Shown in pieces: positions 9,949-17,729 of a stretch of DNA of 28,006 nucleotides (its first letter is position 1; every line of letters begins with the position of its first letter). This DNA comes from Tritrichomonas foetus. Its lineage: Eukaryota; Parabasalia; Tritrichomonadida; Tritrichomonadidae. The notes beneath the pieces are model-generated. The model was not told the DNA's origin. It searched no databases and saw nothing but the letters and a program-made list of their open reading frames with translations. Both the position numbers and the translations under genes were made by a program. The DNA is taken from the NCBI GenBank assembly GCA_001839685.1, contig MLAK01000721.1, positions 1-28,006 of the forward strand, given 5' to 3'.

Positions 9949-10932
9949 TCACGCTTCACTTTTTTGTGGCTGCGAAATGGCTTGGTTGCTTGGTGAATAC
10001 AAAAGAAGTCGATCTTCAGGATGTTCAATTTCACCTTTTTCCCAAGTGTAGGAGTAAGCAATTGCCAAAAGTGATCCATTATCGTTGTATTCCATTGCAG
10101 AAACCGATGTGTTGAACGGTGATTGAATTTCAGTTAGTTTCCGCTTGTTTTCAATATCCCAAAAATATATATTTCCGTGACTTGACGAACTGGTGAGAAT
10201 TCCAGTCGTTGGATGGAAGCAGAGTGAACTGACCGGATAAACTATCGTCTTTCCATTTTCTGTGTGACGATTACATGAAAATGAAAAGCGTTGTGCTTGA
10301 TGTTTCAAATCCCCAAAATATTCAATTGCTATTCGTCCGTCAATTGAACCGATAGCCCAGCCAAAAGTTTCCGGCTTTGAAATGGAAAATGATCGAATTT
10401 GTTTTCCGAGTGATGAAACTCTTCTTTCGATCTTGTCTGGATTTCTCATATCAACTACAAAAACTGTATTTCGATGTCCGTAGGCAACAATTCGATTTTC
10501 TGAGCAAGCATTCGCGAACATTATTTTTTCATTGAATTCGAGTTTTCCAATCAAGGATTCGTCCTGCGATTGTCTGTAATCCCACATTCCTAGGGTTTGG
10601 TCCCACGACGCGGAGAGGAGAAGTTTAGTTTCGGGGAAAATTGATAATGACGAGATTCCAGACGTGTGCCCGTTTTGGAGTGGTGTTTCTGAGGAAGAAA
10701 GGTATATATTCCCTTCAGTATCACCACAAGCAAGCACACCGCCTTCAACGAAAGTCGAACTGATTATTGGTTTTGGATAATTTCGAGAATCAACTTGTTG
10801 ACGTGATTCTATGTCGTAAAAACGTACTGTTCCGGTCCACGATGTAGTCGATACGATGTTTTGGTTGTCAGGATTAAAATGGATTGATGAAATTCCTTCA
10901 TTTGGAGGAATCGGGATTTCGCTTGATGACAT
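9949..10932 (-). CDS. BUB3: WD40 repeat protein of the BUB3/Rae1 family
   Basis: The protein has 327 residues, the usual size of BUB3 (about 330), from an ATG at 10930-10932. It is a seven-bladed WD40 propeller. Recognisable parts are IPIPPNEGISSIHFNP at the start, LLLSASWDQTLGMWDYR in the middle, GRIAIEYFGD before the RFSFSCNRH block (Bub3 reads close to GRVAVEY... FKCHR), and the closing PEDRLLLYSP. BUB3 carries checkpoint kinases to unattached kinetochores; Rae1 is its mRNA-export paralogue. The IEYF and PED features favour BUB3 over Rae1, but I cannot exclude Rae1. The gene is divergent from the ARM-like gene. Confidence 0.78.
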   Translation of the reverse strand: MSSSEIPIPPNEGISSIHFNPDNQNIVSTTSWTGTVRFYDIESRQQVDSRNYPKPIISSTFVEGGVLACGDTEGNIYLSSSETPLQNGHTSGISSLSIFPETKLLLSASWDQTLGMWDYRQSQDESLIGKLEFNEKIMFANACSENRIVAYGHRNTVFVVDMRNPDKIERRVSSLGKQIRSFSISKPETFGWAIGSIDGRIAIEYFGDLKHQAQRFSFSCNRHTENGKTIVYPVSSLCFHPTTGILTSSSSHGNIYFWDIENKRKLTEIQSPFNTSVSAMEYNDNGSLLAIAYSYTWEKGEIEHPEDRLLLYSPSNQAISQPQKSEA

Positions 10933-11160
10933 TAATAGATTTGATAAAATTATAGTTTTAGCATATTAATAATTGAATGTATAAATGACCAGTTAAAATT
11001 TGTATGACAGAAAATTATAAATATTCGCTAATTTTACTAAATTAGCATATCAAAATCTACTATTTTTTAAACTTATATTTTTGAAGTGAATATTAGTCAG
11101 TATAAAACCATCGAGGGTTCAAGACCATCATATCGTTCAGATGTTCATGCCCACCAAGTG

Positions 11161-12555
11161 ATGGATCTGAACTTACTGAAAACTCGAAATAATTCGAAAG
11201 GTGATAAGACAAGAGCCCCTAAAAAAAATTGGAAAGATATCGAACTTGATATTACTTTCATTTTTAGAAAAACTTTTTCAAATGATACTTTTGATATTGA
11301 ATATGCGGATCACCAACTTTCTGATCTCTATGAAGTCATTTTAGCTCACCCTGATGATGTGAACCCAGATATTGTGAGAAATGCCAATATATTACAATAT
11401 ATTTATATGTATCTTGATAACATGATTGCAAATCCAACTTATTTCGAAATTTATGCAAAAGAAATATTGCAAGCCTGCTATCTTCTTGCTCTCTTTTTAC
11501 ATTGCAAAATATTCAAACCAATTGAAATTGCATCAACTCCACTCATAAAAACTATGCGTATGTTTGTAATATCTAATTATTCAGTACTTCAAGAAGCAGG
11601 AGCTGTTGTATTTTCGTGTATGATTCAACCAAACGAGGAGTTACCTCAATATGTAATTAACAAATTTTTAGGTCTTTCTTTCACACTTAGAACATCTTTT
11701 GTCAACAAAGTTGCGAAACAAGCGTGCATTTATTTCATTCATGAAGTTCTCAAAAATTATAAAGACTTACCAGGAGATATGATTATTTCCATATGTGAAA
11801 ATTTAACTGGCTTATTGAAAGACAAATCTCACTGTTATTTACTTCCACAAGTTTTAGACTGCATGCATATGATCATTTTATATCAACCAAAATATTTCGA
11901 CTACTTTCTACAATATGGTGCAATAGAAATAGCTAATAATTTATTAAGAAGCAATAAAGGGAAAATTGTTCAAAGCGCAAATCATCTATTTTCTGTAATT
12001 TTTGCAGGTGGTGTGATAAACATGGAACCGTTTTGCAATTTAATTCCTTATGAAAGCATAATAGAGAACTGTGACTATGTCATTAAGCCAAAAATTCAAA
12101 AAAGTTCAATTTGGCTACTCATTTATATAATTAGTAATGGACCACAATTTATTGAACAGCTCTTTAAGCATAACTTTTTGAAATTTTTGTTTGATATTTA
12201 TTCTGATCAAGAATTAGAATTGAAAAAATTATTCATTATACTTTATGCCAATTTGTTGTATTTTAGTAGATACGAACAATCTATTTGCATCATGAAAAGT
12301 GATATATTTGATATTTGTTTGACTGACCTTCCAGCTTTGTCTATTCCCACACAGATTAATTTTGTGAAATGTGCTTTAGTGTGCATGCAAAATCTTAATG
12401 TAGCAGGCTTGTTTGATTCTTGCAGACATGACATCGCAAGACCTGCCGTGGCTGAGGCAGCAATGACTTTACTGGAAGTAGGAAATGAAGTCTTATCTTC
12501 ATTTGTGAATATAATGATGACTGATTTAACTGAAGGCTTTAACAATGATGTGTAA
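11161..12555 (+). CDS. ARM/HEAT-like helical repeat protein
   Basis: From the ATG at 11161 the product has 464 residues, nearly all predicted helical. Leucine/isoleucine-rich pairs of helices about 40 residues apart are visible from about residue 50 to the end, as in armadillo proteins such as importin-alpha. I cannot name a partner or subfamily. The frame is open 25 codons further upstream (11086), where it starts with GTG and reads YKTIEGSRPSYRSDVHAHQ. That stretch looks coding and could belong to the protein if the GTG is a mutated or misread ATG. I took the first ATG. The stop codon runs into TAAA. Confidence 0.75.
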   Translation: MDLNLLKTRNNSKGDKTRAPKKNWKDIELDITFIFRKTFSNDTFDIEYADHQLSDLYEVILAHPDDVNPDIVRNANILQYIYMYLDNMIANPTYFEIYAKEILQACYLLALFLHCKIFKPIEIASTPLIKTMRMFVISNYSVLQEAGAVVFSCMIQPNEELPQYVINKFLGLSFTLRTSFVNKVAKQACIYFIHEVLKNYKDLPGDMIISICENLTGLLKDKSHCYLLPQVLDCMHMIILYQPKYFDYFLQYGAIEIANNLLRSNKGKIVQSANHLFSVIFAGGVINMEPFCNLIPYESIIENCDYVIKPKIQKSSIWLLIYIISNGPQFIEQLFKHNFLKFLFDIYSDQELELKKLFIILYANLLYFSRYEQSICIMKSDIFDICLTDLPALSIPTQINFVKCALVCMQNLNVAGLFDSCRHDIARPAVAEAAMTLLEVGNEVLSSFVNIMMTDLTEGFNNDV

Positions 12556-12839
12556 ACAATATGAAATCCAATTTTTTGATTCATTTTCTTTCCATGATTC
12601 ACAAAGAAATGTTTATCCTTTTTCACGAATTTTTTTTTTAGTGAGATTTTTCAAACTAAAATGAAAGTCATTCATACTTAAATAAAATAAGTTTGTATGT
12701 TTATATTAATTTCTAGTGTGATTAAATTTGACTTTTTGCACCATACAGCAATAATTGATAGGAATGAAAGGAAATGAAAAGAAATTAAAGAAAATATAAA
12801 GAAATGAAAATAAAAATAAAAATAAAAATAATAAAAATA

Positions 12840-12841
<2 letters not shown>

Positions 12842-12895
<54 letters not shown>
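12842..12895. repeat. 54-base homopolymeric A tract
   Basis: There are 54 uninterrupted A residues, preceded by A-rich AAAAT/AAT repeats. The exact length in an assembly is unreliable. Confidence 0.9.
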
Positions 12896-12897
<2 letters not shown>

Positions 12898-13009
12898 TAC
12901 AAAGATACAAAGAAGAACAAAAAGAAAAACATTTCATAAAAATATTATATATATATAATTTCTGTTTTTGTTTTACTTTTAGTTTTCGATTTTTTTTATT
13001 TCTCCCTCT

Positions 13010-13036
13010 AATAATAATAATGCTATTATTATTATT
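13010..13036 (-). terminator. AAT/ATT hairpin at the 3' end of the coiled-coil gene
   Basis: AATAATAATAAT at 13010-13021 pairs perfectly with ATTATTATTATT at 13025-13036 across a GCT loop. It is immediately downstream of the stop codon at 13038-13040. A role in 3' end formation is only a guess; it may be a simple palindromic microsatellite. Confidence 0.3.
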
Positions 13037-13037
13037 A

Positions 13038-13958
13038 TTATTGAGAGCGGATATCGAGTTTAATTTCTTCTGGTATTTCTTTTCGGGTGATTTGTTTGAC
13101 TAACAAATCAACAATTGATGAAGATTTGATATATGCATTATCAATAACTGATCTTACGTGATTTGTTTCAGCATCTTCATGTTCCTTTAATAACTTTTTC
13201 AAAAATGAATTAATTTGAGTAAGCTGTGTATTTATTTCTTCTTTCATAGATGCCATTTCTTCTTTCATTGTTTCCATTTCTTCTTTCAGTTCTCCTTTCA
13301 TTGATGCCATTTCTTCTTTCAGTTCTCCTTTCATTGATTCCATTTCTCCTTTCATTAATTCCATTTCTCCTTTCATTGATTCCATTTCTTTCCTAATTGA
13401 GGATACATCTTCTTGTAATGAATCAACACGTTTATTTAGTGAAGTCAGCTTTTTATTCACTTTTTCTTTAAACGAATTTATTAGTTTGGAGTTATCATTC
13501 GTTGTTATTATTTTCTTAATTTTTTGGAATTCTTTTATCTCTTTTTGAAAAGAAATAGTAATTTGGTCGATCTCTTGGAAAGCTTTATTTAGATTTTCAT
13601 TGAGTTCTGATGACTTTTGACTGAGGGCTTTTACATCACTTGATATGCTTTTTTTAAAGTCATCAAGAGATTTGTGAAGTTTCTGATGATCTTGTCTTAA
13701 TTCATCTACGGATTCTGCAATTAAATTCGCGTTATACGAATTTGTTGTGTTTGTTTGATTTAGAAAATTTATTAGTTCCATATTATAGCTGTTAATACTG
13801 TCATTTAGACAACTTATAGACTTTTGAATTTTGACAAATGGGTCTTTATCTTGCTCTTGTTCTTCCTGTGGGTTTCCAATACTTTGTTTGTATGTGATAC
13901 TTCGTGGACTGAACGTTGGATTTTGACGAAGTCTTTCACGTACACTTGCCTGTGTCAT
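13038..13958 (-). CDS. Heptad-repeat coiled-coil protein
   Basis: The ATG at 13956-13958 gives 306 residues; the frame runs three codons further to a TTG only. An N-terminal polar region of about 45 residues is followed by almost continuous coiled coil. Residues about 190-245 are a near-perfect heptad tandem repeat of the form MEsMKGE, with variants LKEEMASMKGE and METMKEE, encoded by 21-bp units at about 13235-13395. The C-terminal 60 residues are less repetitive and end LDIRSQ. No enzymatic motif is present; a structural or scaffold role is inferred. The 5' flank on the coding strand is a run of about 16 T. Confidence 0.7.
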   Translation of the reverse strand: MTQASVRERLRQNPTFSPRSITYKQSIGNPQEEQEQDKDPFVKIQKSISCLNDSINSYNMELINFLNQTNTTNSYNANLIAESVDELRQDHQKLHKSLDDFKKSISSDVKALSQKSSELNENLNKAFQEIDQITISFQKEIKEFQKIKKIITTNDNSKLINSFKEKVNKKLTSLNKRVDSLQEDVSSIRKEMESMKGEMELMKGEMESMKGELKEEMASMKGELKEEMETMKEEMASMKEEINTQLTQINSFLKKLLKEHEDAETNHVRSVIDNAYIKSSSIVDLLVKQITRKEIPEEIKLDIRSQ

Positions 13959-14088
13959 GATTGCCAAAAAAAAAAAAAAAAGTGAGATGAAATTTGCTCA
14001 CAAAAATATTATTAACGTAATGCTTTGAAATCGATATATTATATCAATTTTTCATAAGTTTATTTATTCAAAAAGTTAACGCGCAATC

Positions 14089-14229
14089 ATGTTGTCAATT
14101 TTTCCAGGAGATGCTCCAAAAAGAATATTTGAATATAGGGAAATTTTTCCGGGAGATGCTCCAAAAAGAACATTTGAATATAGGGAAGTTTTTCAAGCAA
14201 AAGGAAATATTTTGAATGGGTCATCATAA
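14089..14229 (+). CDS. Micro-ORF of 46 residues with a duplicated 15-residue unit
   Basis: The ATG at 14089 opens 46 codons ending at TAA 14227-14229. After MLS it reads IFPGDAPKRIFEYRE, then IFPGDAPKRTFEYRE, then VFQAKGNILNGSS. The DNA behind this is an exact 45-bp tandem duplication. The two copies differ at two positions: one is synonymous (CCA/CCG) and one changes Ile to Thr. Because 45 is a multiple of three the frame survives. No family is recognised. It may be a real small protein, a fragment of a longer repeat protein, or a lucky reading of a tandem duplication. Confidence 0.35.
   Translation: MLSIFPGDAPKRIFEYREIFPGDAPKRTFEYREVFQAKGNILNGSS
14097..14186. repeat. Tandem duplication, two copies of 45 bp
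   Basis: 14097-14141 and 14142-14186 are identical at 43 of 45 positions. A short partial third copy follows (AGTTTTTC from 14187). Confidence 0.9.
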
Positions 14230-14634
14230 AATATTTTTGAAATTAGTGTCAGTGGTGTCCTCTTTTTCCAGAGTTTCCCGTTTCATGATTCATGATTCAT
14301 GAACGATAAATTGAGATGTTTATGAAAATCTAATAGAAAAAGTTCATCAGCATACAAACATTGGTCATTATTTTTCAATACTATTTTTATATTGACCAAA
14401 ATCTCGGAATTTCCAAAAATTTAATTTTCACCGATGAAAAAGTGTTTATATTCTGAGGTTAGATAAACACTTTTCTGGCCCTTTTCTCAATATAAACATC
14501 AGCGAGTGACGGGCTCCGATATGACAATAATTTCTGATTTCAGCGTAGTTTGTTGATTGTCGAAGGAAGATTCGTCTGCAAATATCAATTTTTTCATCAT
14601 ATGTAGCGAAAAATAAGGCTTTTTTGTTTTTTAA
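14230..14634. other. Spacer upstream of the transposon
   Basis: No gene is seen. It contains a short CATGATT repeat (about 14283-14302) and a perfect 12-bp hairpin: AAAAGTGTTTAT at 14438-14449 with ATAAACACTTTT at 14463-14474. Confidence 0.5.
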
Positions 14635-14765
14635 GGAGGTTGTCTAGCCGCCAAAAAAAAGTGAACATAAAATATTTATTATCAAAATAACGAAGAAGAC
14701 CTCTGCGCTGATCTCTTGCAGAATAACTCACTACGAACCAAGCTTTTATGTACTTATGTGACGAT
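14635..14765. repeat. Left terminal inverted repeat of the transposon
   Basis: It matches the reverse complement of 15664-15794 over about 130 bp with roughly one difference in ten, including the unbroken shared segment CTGATCTCTTGCAGAATAAC. Confidence 0.88.
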
Positions 14766-14818
14766 AGAATGGAAAGCGAAGACTTGAAGCAAGAATAAAA
14801 TCTTGGTTAAATGCCTGT

Positions 14819-15262
14819 ATGTTCTCCAAAAAACAGACCGACGACGAAAAAGTTGTCAAATACTTAAATGCNTTTAACCACTTCACTTTAGATCCAAAGG
14901 TTGCAAATATCCATCCTAATGGGAAAAAATGGGCTCATTCAAATAACATCACTGCGCGAACGTGTTTATGGAATCTTTTGGTGGAAACGTCAGATATAAT
15001 TCGCACTCATCATCGATGTATCACCACAAACAAAAACGAAAATTTCCACAGCATTAAAGCACGGCTATTACCTAAACTCTATAATTGGGGTTCTGGTTGG
15101 ATCGGTCGAATATGCAGTGCAATTCTGCAAAATAATTTACCAGGTATTTGGATGATATATGCATTGAGTGCGCTTAATATTCCCCTTCCAGCAATACATA
15201 CATTTCTAGCATATCTTCACAGAGTAATTCAAAGAAAAGAGATATTCAGAATAAGAAATTAA
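14819..15262 (+). pseudogene. Partial transposase (C-terminal part) inside the inverted-repeat element
   Basis: The frame from the ATG at 14819 gives 147 residues and contains one undetermined base (14872). It is open further back to about 14768 (reading KRRLEARIKSWLNAC), where no ATG starts it. Residues 69-78 read TTNKNENFHS, followed by KARLLPKLYNW. This resembles the T-(T/S)-N-x-x-E-x-F/L-H segment near the C-terminus of several DDE transposase families. The N-terminal DNA-binding part and the first two acidic catalytic residues are not found. After the stop, a basic stretch (KKKSSKKKGR) continues in frame to about 15343. The product is unlikely to be an active transposase. Confidence 0.6.
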
Positions 15263-15663
15263 AAGAAGAAAAGCTCAAAGAAGAAGGGAAGGTGTATAGA
15301 AAAAGGGAAAAGACAGAGGCTAAAACAGAACTATCGCATATTTAAATAAACAATATTTTTATTAGATAATTTAATCGATTTTTAGAAATTCCTTTTATGT
15401 TCACTCTTTCTGATACACATTAATTTGAGAGGATATATTTGCAATTATTTCATGGCGTTTACTGAATTTAAATGGTTATGGCGATTATTTATAAAATCGA
15501 AATTTTAAACGAAAAATAACTCCGTGAGTATTGAGCCANATGTTTTGACATCCATACAATCATCAATTACGCCGGAAATACTAAAACGAAATAGAGCCGA
15601 AAATGAAGATTTATCGATTTGAGGAAATTTGAGAAATTATTTTTCAGCTGTAAAATTTGGATC

Positions 15664-15794
15664 GACTCGGTAAATAAGTATATAAAAGCTTGGTTCGTTG
15701 TGAGTTATTCTGCAAGAGATCAGCACAGAGGTCTTCTCCGTTTTTTTGATAATAAGGATTTTATGCGCACTTTTTTTGGCGTTAGACAACCCCC
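15664..15794. repeat. Right terminal inverted repeat of the transposon
   Basis: It is the inverted copy of 14635-14765. It ends in GACAACCCCC followed by TTAA. Confidence 0.88.
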
Positions 15795-15908
15795 TTAAAT
15801 GATTGATGCCTCACAAAAAAATATTCATGGTGAAATATATTTAACCTTCCCAAAAATACATAATTTGAATGAGAATCTATTTCTCAGTATTTCAGAGACA
15901 GATTATTC

Positions 15909-16112
15909 ATTAACTTCTTGATTGTTTTAGATACATGTTATATAATGACATATTAAAATTTCAAAATAGATTCATGAAGTTAATTGAAAATTTGTTTTGG
16001 GATTAATCCCCGAGTATCGATACTCAGATTCTCTCACAAATTTTCAATTAACTTCTTGAATGTATTAGATACATAATATATAATGACATATTAAAATTTC
16101 GGAAAGATTCAT
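15909..16112. repeat. Pair of direct repeats of about 66 bp flanking a palindromic core
   Basis: 15909-15975 and 16047-16112 share the order ATTAACTTCTTG, TAGATACAT, TATATAATGACATATTAAAA, then AGATTCAT, with few differences. The spacer between them contains the nested palindrome. No reading frame covers it. Confidence 0.85.
15971..16060. repeat. Nested palindrome: 25-bp arms enclosing two perfect palindromes
   Basis: The outer arms 15971-15995 and 16036-16060 are inverted copies with one mismatch. Between them lie the perfect palindromes GGGATTAATCCC (15999-16010) and GAGTATCGATACTC (16012-16025). Drawn as one strand this makes a stem with two inner hairpins. It could be mobile-element debris, a recombination site, or a structured RNA. 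Confidence 0.8.
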
Positions 16113-16254
16113 CGGTGAGGTCTGTCATGCTTCTTGAGAAAATAATCATCTCAATTCTTTTTCTGAGATTGTTTGCGGCACACATTCAATAAACAGCCAT
16201 TTATATGTTGAATTTAAAATCACTCAATCTCAGAATTTTTTCCTGTGATTCTTC

Positions 16255-17055
16255 ATGTGTGAGATTAAACGCGTTCTTATTTTTGGGCTAGATGGCATTG
16301 GTAATTCTCCAAAAACTGTAAACACACCAAATCTTGACCGTATCATAAACAAAGGATTATATACATATAATGGAAGGACAGAATTCCCTCCAATTTCTGG
16401 AGAATGTTGGGGAACAATTCTTCATGGTGTTGAGCCATCAATTCATGGACTAACTAACGATATTGCTATCGGTCAAATATGGCCTAATGAATCACCATTT
16501 CCATCTATCTTCAAAATCATACGAGATAAAAGGCCTGATGCAGAATTTGCTTCATTTTGCACATGGAATGCTATCAACACAGGAATGATTGAACAAAACA
16601 TTAATGTTCATTTTGAAACAGGAACTGACGATAATTTGACACAAATCATTTCAAAATATATAGAAAATAATGATCCAACTTTATTGTTCATTGGTTTTGA
16701 TGATTGTGATCATGCTGGCCATGATCATGGATATTTCACTGAAAAGTATTTCCAACAAATTGAAAAGACTGACAAAAATGTTGGCGTTTTGCTTGACGTG
16801 CTTGAAAAAAGGGGAATGATTGAAGATTCTCTACTCATGATTGTAACTGATCATGGTGGTGGTGGAGTAAACCCAAAGGATCATATGTTTGATCATCCAA
16901 TGGACATGACTGTATTCTTTGCTTGTTGTGGTCCAAAAGTACCACATAAGGAAATCGAAAATTTTGGCATTGCAGACATTCCATCAATCGTTCTTTCAGC
17001 GTTTAGTATTGAAATACCTTCTGGCTGGAAAGGACGTTCATTATATAATATATAA
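16255..17055 (+). CDS. Alkaline-phosphatase-superfamily hydrolase (phosphodiesterase/phosphatase type)
   Basis: The protein has 266 residues from an ATG at 16255. Metal-site motifs appear in family order: FGLDGIG (Asp13), then TPNLDRI, ISGECWGTILHG containing the likely nucleophile (Ser48 or Thr54, not resolved), FDDCDHAGHDHGY (Asp152 and His156 as DxxxH), TDHGGGG (Asp199-His200) and FDHP (His214). These bind two zinc-type metals in alkaline phosphatases, phosphoglycerate mutases and nucleotide pyrophosphatases. No signal peptide is seen, so it is probably cytosolic. The substrate is unknown. The compact size suggests a prokaryotic-type single-domain enzyme, and lateral transfer is possible but not shown. 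A TCACT initiator-like site lies at 16220-16224, and the stop runs into TAAA. Confidence 0.8.
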   Translation: MCEIKRVLIFGLDGIGNSPKTVNTPNLDRIINKGLYTYNGRTEFPPISGECWGTILHGVEPSIHGLTNDIAIGQIWPNESPFPSIFKIIRDKRPDAEFASFCTWNAINTGMIEQNINVHFETGTDDNLTQIISKYIENNDPTLLFIGFDDCDHAGHDHGYFTEKYFQQIEKTDKNVGVLLDVLEKRGMIEDSLLMIVTDHGGGGVNPKDHMFDHPMDMTVFFACCGPKVPHKEIENFGIADIPSIVLSAFSIEIPSGWKGRSLYNI

Positions 17056-17729
17056 ATATTCTCTCTTTTTCATTCATTCATTTCTATTTTCGTTCATTCA
17101 TTTCTATTTTCATATATTCATTTTTATTTTCATTCATTCATTTCTATTTTCATTCATTCATTTCTATTTTCATTCATTCATTTCTATTTTCATTTATTCA
17201 TTTTTATTTTAATTTATTCATTTTTATTTTAATTTATTCATTTCTATTTTCATTTATTCATTTTTATTTTCATTTATTCATTTTTATTTTCATTCATTCA
17301 TTTTTATTTTCATTCATTTTTATTTTAATTTATTCATATTTTTTTATCACTACAGATTAAATTTTTAGAACTTTTATAAATCTTTCATTGAATGTTTACA
17401 AGCAAATCAATCATGACAAAAATATTTTTTTTGAATAATTCCAACAAGGATATGCTCATATTAATTCGTATTTTTATTGCATAAAACCAAATCTCATTAT
17501 AGCATAGGCGCTATAGAATTAAAAATTCGATTTAGATTAGTTGACCTAATTGATAATTATAAAGGCTTCTTCTCATAATTTTTTTATATTAATTCACTAT
17601 ATTGTAATCAATTTTTATAAGTAATTAAAATGGTATGTAATTAGAAAAATGAATAAAATAATTCTAAAATCATGGTTTAAAAAACAATTGTTAGATTTGG
17701 ATGGCCAATCTGTTGTACCCTAAATATTA
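17056..17729. other. Spacer with minisatellite between convergent genes
   Basis: The first half is the 20-bp minisatellite. The rest is AT-rich, with no gene seen. Confidence 0.7.
17071..17338. repeat. 20-bp minisatellite, twelve copies plus a degenerate tail
   Basis: The unit is CATTCATTCATTTCTATTTT with C/T and A/T variants. Twelve units fill 17071-17310 exactly in register, and a shortened tail follows. The array begins 16 bp after the phosphatase stop codon. Confidence 0.93.

Larger units (their letters stand above)
12556..13037. other. Low-complexity spacer between convergent genes
   Basis: Purine-rich sequence degrades into AAAAT and AAT repeats (about 12770-12841), the poly-A tract and ATAC/AAAG repeats. 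It ends in an AAT/ATT hairpin at the end of the coiled-coil gene. No gene is seen. Confidence 0.7.
14635..15794. mobile_element. DNA transposon with long terminal inverted repeats, probably non-autonomous
   Basis: The element is about 1,160 bp. It is bounded by inverted repeats of about 130 bp and flanked on both sides by TTAA (14631-14634 and 15795-15798). The termini read GGAGGTTGTCTAG... and, on the other strand, GGGGGTTGTCTAA.... Inside is a partial transposase reading frame. The TTAA could be a target-site duplication or part of the repeat; I found no longer direct duplication, so the superfamily is not settled. Long inverted repeats and the T-T-N-x-N-E-x-F-H motif of the product would fit a Mutator-like or related DDE element. 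Two undetermined bases (14872 and 15539) suggest that related copies exist in the genome. Confidence 0.85.

Noticed and set aside
11005..11062. GTATGA...ACTAAATTAG upstream of the ARM-like gene as a short intron
   Set aside because: The sequence after the supposed 3' site has a stop in the frame of the gene (11068), so splicing would not extend the protein.
12678..13103. Frames translating to long runs of Phe or Lys across the poly-A region
   Set aside because: They are only the translation of a homopolymer and simple repeats.
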